A DNA stretch of 64,000 nt from Larimichthys crocea (taxonomy: Eukaryota; Chordata; Actinopteri; Sciaenidae): positions 4,403,969 through 4,467,968 of the forward strand of contig NC_040021.1 in assembly GCF_000972845.2 (NCBI RefSeq), in the 5' to 3' direction. Numbering within the stretch: position 1 is the stretch's first letter; every line of letters begins with the position of its first letter. Below are positions 26,475 through 41,800 of this stretch, one piece after another. Both the position numbers and the translations under genes were made by a program. The notes below the pieces were generated by a model. The model saw only the letters and a list, made by a program, of their open reading frames with translations, was not told where the DNA came from and searched no databases.

Positions 26475-27061
26475 TTAAAAACAATACAATAAAATACTGA
26501 GGTAGAAAAGATGAAAATAAAAACACAGAATGGGACATGGATCAGATAAACAGATAGATAAACAGATAGATAAACAGATAGATAAACAGGTAGATATGAT
26601 GCAGGCTCTTTAACATCACTAACATGAAACATGTCGCTCACAGTCTGAATCCAGCTGACTGGCTGCTTCACTTTCTGCCTGTTTGTGTTTCCATCCTTAG
26701 AAACACGTCACAGCGCTTTAGTTTTAAAACTTTTCTCACATTTCTGACATCATGTCATCCTTCATGCTCGGGGATGATGCAACGCGGGCACAGAAACGAT
26801 GCAGCTGCATGTCAGTTATAAAGAAACAAGAAAACTGGATGAAACCGGTTTCAAACGGCCGCGGCCGGTTCAGAGAGCGGCTGTAACCGGTCGAAGAATT
26901 AAAACATATAAAGTTTAATTCAGGATTAAAAATAATTAAAGCTCGCTTCACTGTGCGCGAGCTGCTTTAGCTCGGTAACCCGGCTCACATGCGGCTTTAG
27001 CTTTAGCTTAGCTTAGCTTAGCTTAGCCCTCTCTCCCGTTACACCCCCAACACAAACTCAC

Positions 27062-27454
27062 CTGTGTCATATGGTTACAGGACGATACACCTGGATGTTC
27101 TCGAGTGTTTAAATGTCCGCTTGTGTCTCCTCTTTCAGCTGGTGGTTTGTTTTGTGTTGTTTTAAGTGAAGGAAGCTGCCGGGCCCGCTAGCTCACACAT
27201 TCATGGGTGTGCTGATAAATTCTGCGACCCGGAAAAAGAACGTCACGTCCCGCGCGCATGCGCACAACACCTCAGACAGACAAGGGGGGGTTTATAGAGT
27301 CACATGACCAAGAGAGAGAGAGACAGAGAGAGGTCAGCTGATGAGATCACGACCATCCGAGCTCGAAAACACACCGTTTCTCCTCAGCCTGACGTGTCGG
27401 CGTTGATCCAGAAAGAAAAGAAAACTCTGCAAGCGTCGACTGAAGGACGAGAAG
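27062..27454. promoter_or_regulatory. Bidirectional eif2s1-atp6v1d promoter with NRF1 and M-box/CLEAR-like sites
   Basis: The non-coding exon 1 of eif2s1 ends at 27062 (minus) and the atp6v1d ATG is at 27455 (plus), leaving under 400 bp for both 5' UTRs and promoters. A perfect NRF1 consensus CGCGCATGCGCA is at 27253-27264. The palindrome GTCACATGAC at 27299-27308 contains TCACATGA, an M-box that MiT/TFE factors can bind and a one-step variant of the CLEAR motif GTCACGTGAC. V-ATPase genes are known TFEB/CLEAR targets. There is no obvious TATA box in the CpG-rich core. Use of these sites is inference. Confidence 0.65.
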
Positions 27455-30903
<3,449 letters not shown>

Positions 30904-31460
30904 AGCTTTATTTTAAAAAAAAGGCACCGAATTCACCCAGCATCCTATTTATTCTGCGCCTCTCAGGCCACGTCTACGTCTTCTCATGCAAGTGATGGAA
31001 GTTGTTTTTTTTTTCCTGTTTGTTCGTGTACACGTCTGTGATGATTTGTTCTGTTGTTCCAGCGCCAGAAGGTTCTGTGTGTTTGCAGATCAGAGCCAAA
31101 GTGTCGTCACACTTGGCTGTCATTTCACTATGATAAAATAATCGAAATAATAATAAGAATATAAATATGTTTACAAGTGTTTTTTTTTTTGTGAGTGAAA
31201 GTAAAAATCATTCCCTGCGACGCATCGACTTGTAGACATTTCACTTCCCAACATTTAGAGCCATTGCATGCTGTGAAGCTTCAGGTGGTTGTAGATGTCA
31301 AAGAGTGTGTGTGAGTGTGTGTCGTGGAGGCCCGTCCCGTTGCTGACCTCGTTACCTCATTTGAGGATGTTTACCATTGTACCCTGATTGAACCCCGCTG
31401 TAAACCTCGGTGTGCAAGTCAACGAAGCCTCACACTAAATAAAGTTGTTGTCGATATCCA
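30904..31460 (+). terminator. atp6v1d: atp6v1d 3' UTR and poly(A) signal
   Basis: AATAAA at 31438-31443 follows the TGA stop (30901-30903) by about 535 nt. A T-run and several AT-rich stretches precede it. The 3' end is inferred from the hexamer. Confidence 0.6.
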
Positions 31461-31526
31461 AACGCAGCCTGGATTTTTGCCTGAGATTAAAACTTTTACA
31501 CGTTTACAGAAAGATCAAATCTTTTA

Positions 31527-31885
31527 GTAACACTTTATGTGAAAACCACGTCTATACTGGATTAATAATGCTTCATGACTACTAATGCACACACATCAAC
31601 AATGAACTGTAGTAAGGACTCTATAACAGTTCATGCAGTGCCATAATTTATAATTTTTATGATAAATAAAGTCAAGTACTTATTTAAGTATCTATAATAA
31701 TGCATGCTTCATTATAATGTTTAATTGTTGGTGTAACGTTTGATGTATTTTCATCTATTTAAAAGAAATACAGGTGTGTTTGTGTGTGTAGGTAGTCATA
31801 ATGTATTATAACGAGTCATGAGCATCTATAAGACACTTGAACTCATGTGTCATGACTGCTGATTAGTCCTAACAGAGAGTGTTAC
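31527..31885. mobile_element. MITE with GTAACACT inverted ends and TA flanks
   Basis: The ends GTAACACT (31527) and AGTGTTAC (ending 31885) are inverted, and each is directly flanked by TA, consistent with a Tc1/mariner-type target duplication. The 359-bp interior is AT-rich and non-coding. It lies just past the atp6v1d poly(A) site, between convergent atp6v1d and pals1. Confidence 0.5.
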
Positions 31886-32104
31886 TACTTTCTTTCCCCG
31901 TGTGCTGGAAAACATTTGATCCAACTGTTAATCCAGCTGGTTAAGGAACGGCAGTCATCTCACACCGGTATTCAACATGTAACACATTATTTTTAGCGAC
32001 CGCACAACTCTCTGCAGGAGTTGAATTAGTACACAATCATGTCGCAACGACAATATTATCAAAGACTGAAGCTGAAATCAATACGTACGTCGCTTGTTCA
32101 CATC

Positions 32105-32837
32105 TGATTTTATTAACACTTTTCATGAATTGTGCTTAGGATTTAACACGTACCCTGCAAAGAAGCGACACCGTATTTGTTGGAAGTGATACTCAGCAGT
32201 ACTTTGCAGCATGATACACTGACGGTAATGATCACTGGCTACAGATTTACCTTAGATCTGGTTTGACAGCGTGAATGAGACATCAGACTAGACAAAATAA
32301 TACCGACATCGGTGCAGAGGAAATCCTCCGACACTGCGCGTTACAGCAGATTTTTCTTCTGTGTTTGTGACTGGAAGACGTGACACCGGAGTGCTTCTCA
32401 TACCTGCTTTATGAGGAAGCCGTTTCCAACACTCTCCCGGTCGAATGTACCATTTTGTATATTTCACTTACACAAAAAGTAACAATAAAATATCCTTTTG
32501 TCTAGAAAATATATATTTACAATTATAAATAGCTATAAAGAATAGGATAGAAATATTTCTATTGGTCTGATAAATGACTTTGCATAAAACTGAACAAGAA
32601 TCGTCATAAAACAAAAAAAAGAACGAAAATCACCAACAAAGACACACACGCACACACGCACACACACCAACAAAAAGAAATGTAAGAAACTCGAGTCCAT
32701 CCCTGCAACACGTGGTAAAGATCAGCTCCTCTATAAACGAGGAGAAGTGTAAATCCAGTGACAACCAGCACTGTCCATCCTTCATTTTTTTTTTGAACAT
32801 TCATTGCTGCTCCTCCGTTGACCTCCCCGTGACCTCT
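32105..32837 (-). terminator. pals1: pals1 3' UTR with candidate poly(A) signal
   Basis: Minus-strand AATAAA (plus TTTATT at 32109-32114) lies about 725 nt past the TGA stop at 32838-32840. Other AT-rich hexamer variants nearby leave the end uncertain. The gene is convergent with atp6v1d. Confidence 0.45.
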
Positions 32838-35800
32838 TCAGCACAGCCAGGAGGTGGGCACCCACTGCGGCTCAGTGTCCAGCTTGTCTATCAGTCTGCG
32901 CAGCTCGTGGAAAGCCTGCTCCGGGTCCATGTTCACGATGGTGGCGTCAAAGAATTGGCTGAAATTGTGCTCCATCTCGCGGGCCTTTTCGATAACCTCC
33001 TTCAGCTCTTCGGGCTGCGCACAGGAAACGAGACACGGCTTTTAAAAACAGGGAACTATTCGACATAAATCTTAAATGTTGTTTCTATTTTTATCATTAA
33101 AATAGTTTGAAATCATTGTGAGAGTCGTGTCAACACAGTCTGCTTTTACTATTTCTGCTTTGTTATGTCATAAACTACGACATCAACAGTGTGCATATTA
33201 ACTTTGAAAGTGGAATAGTTTTGCAGCAGTGTGCAGTGAGTACCTTTGGTGTTTTCCCCTCTGTGGCCAGCAGGGTGCGTAGTCGTTCCTGAGAAGGAGG
33301 AGCGATGAAGATGACATAGGGCTTGAGGTTGGAGGACCTCAATACCTGCAGGGACTGATGAGGAAGAACGGGGACGTGAATATAGGAAACCAAACCACCC
33401 ATCTGAGATTCATCTATCTGAGATTTATGTTCAGGGCATAATTATGTTGTGGCCGAGCCGCAGTGGTTAAGATGAAGACAGTGGGATGGACCAGGTTTTG
33501 TTTGTAAGTGCTCCTTACCCTGGTGTGCAGGCAGAGCAAACAGATGCGTCCGGAGTTGACGACGTGTCGGACCGAGTCGGTGCTGGTGCCGTACAAGTTC
33601 TTCTCGTATTCGCCAGACTCGATGAACTTCCCGCTCGATAAGTCGGTTTCAAAGGCAACCCGGCTCACAAAATGGTACTCGCGTCCGTTCCGCTCATGTA
33701 CCCTCGAGTTTCTGGTCGTGTCTGAGCCGTGAGACAAAAAAAAAAGGACAGATCGATTTGACTTGTCGTGAATCATCCTCAGACAAAACTACACAGCAAG
33801 TTGTCAGTTTTTTTTGCTGATGAACTGTGATTTTATGTGTCTGATTCTGATTCAGGTCCCTCATCTGAAATCAGGAACATTTGTTTGATATTTGATGCTC
33901 TGACAAAGCATCGTGGACTCACGTGGAACGGCGACGGCAAACTTTTCGGGCTCGATGGACAGAAGCCTGCGGCGCAGCTCATCGTGGCCGCTGTTCGTGG
34001 GACCGATCAGAGCGATGGGGCGTTTGCGGTTGGCAGGCTGGTGATACAGCGACATCTCCTCGTAGGTCAGGATGTCGTCGTAGTCTGAGGAGACAGTCGG
34101 TTTATGACAAACATACAAAACACTTTCTGACCTTTGACCTTCAGCTTTATTACATCATTATCCTGTGTTTTTATGAAAGTTTCTCCTGCTTCTTAACCAG
34201 ACATATAATCACAGTCTATGACTGCGTGTGTGTGTTTCTACGTGTGAACCGATGATGAACACCACGGGTCCCTTCAAGCCATTTAGGCACCTGCTGGGCA
34301 CCTGTCGGTGCCTCCTCTGATCCCGCCTGCGAAGACGGGACTAATCTGACCTGTGACACGATGAGTCTGGACAAGCTGCTGCCCCGAAACGACAAGACGT
34401 GTCAACTCCAGCTAACGTGTGAGGTTAATACTGAGAATGTGTGGAAGCTGGCCAGCACAGAAGAAGAAGCAGTCTTTCAACTGGCGTCTTAATGAGAAGA
34501 GACAGTTGCAGTTTTGTGGGTAGCTGCTTGTGGAAAGAGTTTGTAACCCTTCTTCTGAAGAGACACGGCAGTCTTACCGGTATTTTTGCTCAAGTTAGTC
34601 GTGGCCTTCTTCCTTTGTTTCTTGTTTTTCTTTGCATACCAAAGCTTTCCTGGAGAAATGAGTCCAAAAAATTGTTTGTTTTATCATTTCACACCAATTA
34701 GACACCACATAGTCTTTGTAATATAAGTCAGGATGGAAGCTATGCGCGTGTTTCATCGTGTAGCGCTTACCTTGATGCTCTCGACTCCTTTCTGTTATAG
34801 TTTTCTTCAAGGTCTCTCTCTGCTGCTGGAAGCTTTTCCCTGAAAGAGACGTTTTTCTATAGTTATTTAAAACCGTATGTTTTAATAGATTCAACTGATT
34901 TTGGTTGATGCGCGATAAAAAGTGTTTATAGATCGAGACTTTCCAAAAGTGCTGAGGCGACGGGCAAATAAACGTGCAGCCGCCTCAGCTTCTTGCAGCC
35001 ACAACAGGCCGGGGTCAGAGCGTAATCGCAAATTATTCTCAGGTGTTTGTTTTAATCTACTTGACGTGCCAGATGGGTGGTGTCTCCTGCCAGGATAGTA
35101 GTGCCAGAGGTAAGTTATTAGTCACAGACTTTACTGTGACTGAATTCCCACAAAGGATGGAATACATCATGAGAAATCCTGTGTAGTTTGTTTATAATGA
35201 ACATCATATCAAGTGTCTTTTAGGAGATATTTCGACTTTTTAGTTCAAGTGGGTTTAAAAGATCTGAGCTACCCGTGTGCTATACTTATAGATTTGTTGT
35301 ATTGGTAGCAATTTGTCCTTGCAGTGGAGCAATAAGCCACATATTGATGTTCAGCCCTGCTACCTGGAATGAGTCCAGCCAGGGGCTGGTTGTCCTCGTC
35401 TCCGTCCCTGTAGGCCTGCCACCAGTTGGGGTCATCCTGGCTGATGACGTGGAGGATGTCACCTTTCTGGAAGGACAGTCCCAGCTCACGACACGGCACG
35501 AAGGGGTCATCGGAGGGGTCGTAGTCAAAGTAAGCCCGTACGTGCATCTGAGGACAGGGTTTTACAGCGTCAAGGCATGCAGACAGGCGTTCCCACGCAC
35601 ACACGCCAAACATCATTAGAGACTTACCACAGTCTGTCTGTGTGGGGCAGGTTTAATCTGAGAGCTCGGGATGAGGAGGAAGGTCAGAGTGCCGTACATT
35701 TGTTGCTGATGGAAAAGATGGAATATAAATGAATAAAACAATATCTTTGACTGATGTTTTTGATGTTTGTTTTGAAGACATTTTAAGCACTTGTATGTAC

Positions 35801-38800
35801 GCTGCGTACATGAGTACATGGTACAGTTGATTCACTGTAAAAGAGCGCTGAGTAACACTCGTCCCTCACCAGTAAATCGTGAACTTCATTGACGTGTTTC
35901 CCACGGATAGAAATCCCGTTGATCTCCAGGATCTCATCTCCCTCGCTCAGAAGGCCGCTACTCTCCGCTGCCCCGCCTTTCACCACACGACTCACCACCA
36001 CACTGTCCATGTCGTTACGTACTGTTGCACCCTGATGGCCACACACACACACACACACAGTTGAAAATACTGTAGACGACACAAAAAAAGCAGCACGCCG
36101 GATAATTAATATGTCAAAACACCTCAGACTCGTAATATTCTCCAGTCTAAAAGCAGGAGGCAGAACAGTTTGAATACACATCGTTGTGTCAAAGCTTATG
36201 TTTTCAAACGGGCGTGTGGAGCTCACACTGACAGGCATTTTACTGCCCCGTTGGTTTGTGGGTACACTGACACACCCAAATGATAAATGTGAGTGGTGGA
36301 GGGCGGTGAGGGCTGAGAGTAAATGCATCTTTTTTTAAAAACTGGACTGGACACACTGGACACAGTAAAACATGCTGCACGAGTTCATAGAGGAACAGAA
36401 AGGCGTCTCACCAGCGGAGTGTCACGGGCCTTCTCCAGCCGCACCAGTTTGACCGTCTCTCCGAGGTACTGGGTCACGTTTTCCTCCGCCTGCATTTCCT
36501 GCACTGCCACACTGTCATGGGCCTGCATCAGTGCCTGCCACATTACACAAAACACAGAGACACACGTAGAAACAAACAGCACGCACGCACGTACAGGAAT
36601 TTTTACAGAACAGACGATGGACACAAACACGGACAGAGGAATAAAAGGAGGAGGCGGCGTGAGGTAGAGAGAAACAAATCGCGTCGGTGTAGATGTCGAC
36701 TACGGTTGGCATTGATATAATATAATTATAAATATTGAAATGACACACATTTATCAAGTGGTTTGTACTTGTCAGTGTGAGCTGACGAAAAAAAGAAGAT
36801 ACCAAACAAATTTCAAACATGCACCTGCTACAACAAGCCGAACCCCCCACCCCCGTCTTTTTTAACAAGACCAGTCAGCAAACCCACCTCGAGGCCAGAA
36901 ATAAAACAAAGACGGCTCCTTCACTTCATTTAATGTGACAGGCGCTCCATACCCCACAATTAATAACCGTCGGTCCAAATTAGTTTCTCTATCCTGCAGC
37001 TGAGGGGGGACCTGAGAGAGCGTAGGCCAGGCTAAGCTTTGGTGTACGCACAATCCGTCTTAATCTCCCCAAGCATTTAGGAGTCAGGATGCACCACCAT
37101 CAATCATCGAACACCTTTGGCTTCCCTGCGCATGAGGAAACCGTGTCCTAGAAAGCGGTGAGAAAGGAGACAGCTGGACTTGAGGGGACCCTGTTCTCTC
37201 TCACACATGTACCTGTCTCCATTAGCATGGGGTATGAGGTTGTCTACCTGTACAGGCTACAGGGTGACTCATGCGATTGTCTGCTCCCCCGCAGAGAGCC
37301 CGACATAATCTGTTTCCACTTTCTGTGCCCGGAGCGAGGCTCACATCAATCTGCCCCCGCTGGCTACACCGATCCAGCTCAGTGGAGGGGTTCACAAGGC
37401 GACAGGGGGGGAATTGGTCACATGGGTCAAACAGGCAGACCTCAGGGCACTCCCCCTGTCAGGACCCTTAACCATAAAATCACAGAGGAGTCTTCCACCT
37501 GAGGTCTGTTCTCACCTGACTGCCTTTTTAATGAACGATGACAGTCTGATAGAGAAGCAGACAGACGTAGAAACAAATGTCTGTTTGACTCTTTTCACAC
37601 AGAAGTCACACAGGTAACCGAAATCAAAACTCCTCACGGCTGTGAAGGTGTACCGGTGATGTCGAATCGTTTCCGTACAGATGGAGCACGTGGCAAAGAG
37701 GAGCATCTTCATCGTTACTGGCTGAGCAGCTTTGACGCCGTACTCTATGATCTTCACTAAACAGGTTACAGCCAAAATGAGCTGCTCATAACTTATTAGA
37801 AATAAGAGGACAAATATTTTACCTCTTTGCTAATGGGTAATTAACATACTTTAATTATAAAATATTAGAACCCAATGATGTTGGATTTTTGAGACCGATA
37901 CTAATTTTAGAGTGGAAAGTTTTGCTGATTATTGATACATTTATACACCTATATAGTGATTTTTTGAGCTGGAATGAAAATCGACCTTTTCTTTGTGGAC
38001 TGGGCAATGATTTTGTTTAATGAAACTTAATAAAACTTAACTTAATTAAAGAATATTTAAGTCAAATCTTCTTTTTTCTGCATTATATACCAGAAAAAAA
38101 CTGTTTTCATATTACCCTATGTTGGACAACACGCAGATACCAAAATGTCTGGCTGATAACATAGGCTCTATACAATCTTGTGAATCAAAACAACAAGTTG
38201 GAAATAGTCAACTTTTGAATTTTTAATCGCTGAGATTAATGGAGTAATATCACTGTAGGAATGTGTATATAGATTCAATTGTTTATTTGTTTTCCTTCTC
38301 TGGATCACTGTAATTTCTAGTAATTGGCACAGGTTGTGTGGTTTTATTTTACCCGTTCACTTGGTGACAGGATTCAGACGAAGAGGGTGAGTTGGGCCTG
38401 AATATTTTCTGTTGACCCTCTTGTCTAGTTTTGTCTCGTTATGTTACATGATGACAAGTTAAACTTTGTTGGTTGTTCTTTCACTGAATCAACACTAAAA
38501 CATATCTGACATGACACTGGTTTGAACAAGTCTCGGTCAGAGCCAGCTTAGCCTCTTAAGCAGCCTTTTTTTAAATTGATAGTGGTCGCTGCAATCATCA
38601 TTTACTGACACTTTCATATCTCTAAACTAAACTACTGTACATCACTTCAGAGAAATTGTAAACTACACCAAAGCTGCGGGCTGTCTTCAACACAAACACG
38701 CCTGATAAAAACAGAAAGATGTTTTTCTCATTGCCTTTTTTTCTTGATTAGTTTCAAAGAGTTTGACAAGCTGATTTACATAATGGCTTTTCTTGAGACC

Positions 38801-41800
38801 CACTAGATTCATCTTTGGAAGAAAACACAGCCCGGCTGACCTTGAGTTTTTCTTTTTTTCCCCCCACACACACACACACAGTAAAAAATGAATGCATCAT
38901 AAAAAATTGAATCTGTAAAGCAAGCCGCTGCTCGGCCTGAACGCCCTCAAGCAAGACGATAAATTCCTGCCACCTCACGTGTCATGACTTCCTTCGTGAA
39001 GTTCCTGCTTTCTACAGTATCACGACGGAGCAGTTTGTTCTGCTTTTTAAAAAAAGGATATGACGGCACAAGGTGAAGCCGTCCTTCAGTTGTCTTTCAG
39101 CTGATAAACCCGTAAATCCCATTTTTCCCCGCTGATAATCTATGGACTATAATAAACTTAACCATGACCTCTGACCTCCAAGTGGAAGGTGCAAGAGAAA
39201 CAATTACCCTATTGGAATGAGTACAGTATAACACTCATTATATTTCCAATCATCAGCGTCTTAACTCAGTAATGAGTTGATCTGGAAGGTTATGCTGGCT
39301 CGCTGAGCTTCGCTGCTTGTTGTCGTGTAAAAAAAGATTGTAGGTAAGGGGAGTTATGACAAGTCAGAGCTGGCGAGCTGACATCTGACCTGGAGATGAG
39401 GATTGGTGAGCAGAGCCCTGAGCTCCAAACCCTCCTTCAGCTGACTGGACTGGAGAATCTTCTGCACCTGAACAGAAACACACAGACACACACACACAGA
39501 ACCATGCTGAGGTAAACTGTGCGTATTAAAACTATGATTAAATCTCTTGATTCCAAGCTGCGTCAAAAACAAGTAATTATTCTTAAAATACAGAGATCCC
39601 AGAGGGGACATGCTGTGTGAAACTGACAATCAGACATTCACTTCACCGTGGAGGTGAGAGAGCAGCCAGGAATCAAACATCTCTCTCTGTCTATAGTTCT
39701 CTTTTTCCATTCATGACACGACTATTTCTGTCACTTCTCATGTGAACCGAGTGCAGCGCTATGAATATCTTCCAGGAGAGACTAAAAATGTGCACTGTTA
39801 TCTTATTGTCTAGCATAACTCGGCCTCCCACTGTTCTCTGACCTTTATTATATAAGCAAATGTAGACACAGATCAGTTGGCCAATATTTAAAATGGTGTG
39901 ATTAACATCTAAAAAGCAGAACGCTCCCCAGACGACGCATTCTTGGATTTGGACGACTCGATGAAACATTTCCCAGCACAAGAAGCTCAGGGCAACTTTT
40001 TTAAAGATATTTTTTTTTTGCTTTATTTATTTATTTTGGATAGAATAGATAGGAATGTGAGGAGAGAGAGAGATGGGGAACGACATGTGGCAAAGGGCCG
40101 CAGGTCGGATTTGAACCCTGGGCCGCTGCTGAGCCTTCGTACATGGGGCGGATGCTCCATCGTTCATCGTTCAATTTAGACGGAGATATCCCGAACACGA
40201 GACTCCACCCTCACCCTGAAATTATTTAATGATTGTGTGCATTGCTTTCTCATCGTATAACATTATGTTACGTTATGTTCCATAATCGGTGCAAACCATC
40301 TTACTTTTTCACTGACATTAACACCAAAGTTGGTGCACTAACAATCATCAGTCCAGATTTATATACACAGGTGACCTGCAAAGCCTCTGCAGTCAGAGGT
40401 CCAAGCCTGACGTGCCTGAAGAGATCAGGGCTGTGAACTCTGTGCCAACTTTTAAAAAATGCGTTGATCTTTGTATGTTCTTGGTCACATTTTTAGTGAT
40501 TTATTGCGTTCGACTTCTTGTTATCGCGTTCTGCTTTGTTATAAACTGTGTTTTGAAAGCTGCTATATAAATAAAGTTTATTATTATCATTATTACTGTA
40601 TTGTTAATTCAGTAATGAGCCAACTGCGTCATGAAAAGAGTTTGGATTCTCACACAGTTGCAAGAAAACCCCCACAAGTTACCAACTAAACATTCAAGAC
40701 AGGAGAGTGCTCAGTGTTCACTCAAAGAAACAAACTAAACCACAAATCCACAACAAGATGTCTTTATTCTGTGTGTTTATGAGTCAAAATAACCTAATTT
40801 AAACGAGCATAAACCTGGAAAGCACCTATCTAAACCACCACACATTACACAGCGACCCAGACTTTCCACTCTGCTCCATTTTTATCCCTTCCTTTCCTTT
40901 CTCTCCTCGGTCACATGGTTCTATTTTAATCGTTTGGTTCTTGTGTTGTCGTTTGGTGGGAGGATGCTATTGTTTGTGGCTTGTGTTGACTCATGACAGC
41001 AGGCGTTTTGGTGTCCCGTTACTCCATCTTTTCTGCCTCGGAGCTTAGTTCATCCATTACGCTAATCGAAGCTCCCACTAACAAGGTGACGCACTTTCCC
41101 GTCCCCACCACCCCCCCCAGCCAGCAGCGCTGCACCTCGGCCCACGCTGCCGTATAAGCTGCTGGAGTTTCTTTTTCTGGCCGCCCAGATCCTGGCCCCC
41201 TTCCTGCAGTGCGCTCTGCACCGAGGGCTGCTGGGAGATTAGTTTACCCCACCGCCAATCTGGGTGTTTCACAGCACAGCCGCTTAGTTTAGACACACAC
41301 TTGCAGCTCAGACTATTATGCGTTATTAAGTGCTTCGGGAGCTGCGCCCCGGTGGGAGAGTGCATACGCTGATTTACTGTACGCAAGGAAAAAAACGTGT
41401 TGTGTGTGCGTGTGTGGAAAAATAGATCATCTCATGCAGCCCCTGTGTCTTCAAACCGCTCCTGTCAAGACTGGAATACCAATTCTGTAGCAGCGCTGCT
41501 CGGTGTCCTCTGAATGAACTCCACGCGGCTCACAGCAGCTTGTTTCGTCAAAAACAGGCCGAGTCTTACACATCTAGCCATCAGCTAAAAATCACACCGC
41601 GCTAGTGTGACTGCACTCAAAAGCCTGTAATACATTTGTTCATGTTCCACCTATCAAAAGTTGACACTAATCCTAATGAAGTGCCTATTGTGGGTGTAGG
41701 CTGTCATTGTTGTATAGAGTGTCTACCTAATTCGTATCACAATTTCTGTCTCTTTTTTTTTTATAACGGGGACTAGGCTCCGTGTGACAGGCTGCGTTTG

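Noticed and set aside
25558..26671. Two open frames of 326 and 369 codons on the minus strand made of Tyr-Leu-Ser repeats
   Set aside because: They are translations of the GATA/GACA simple repeat and have no complexity or homology.
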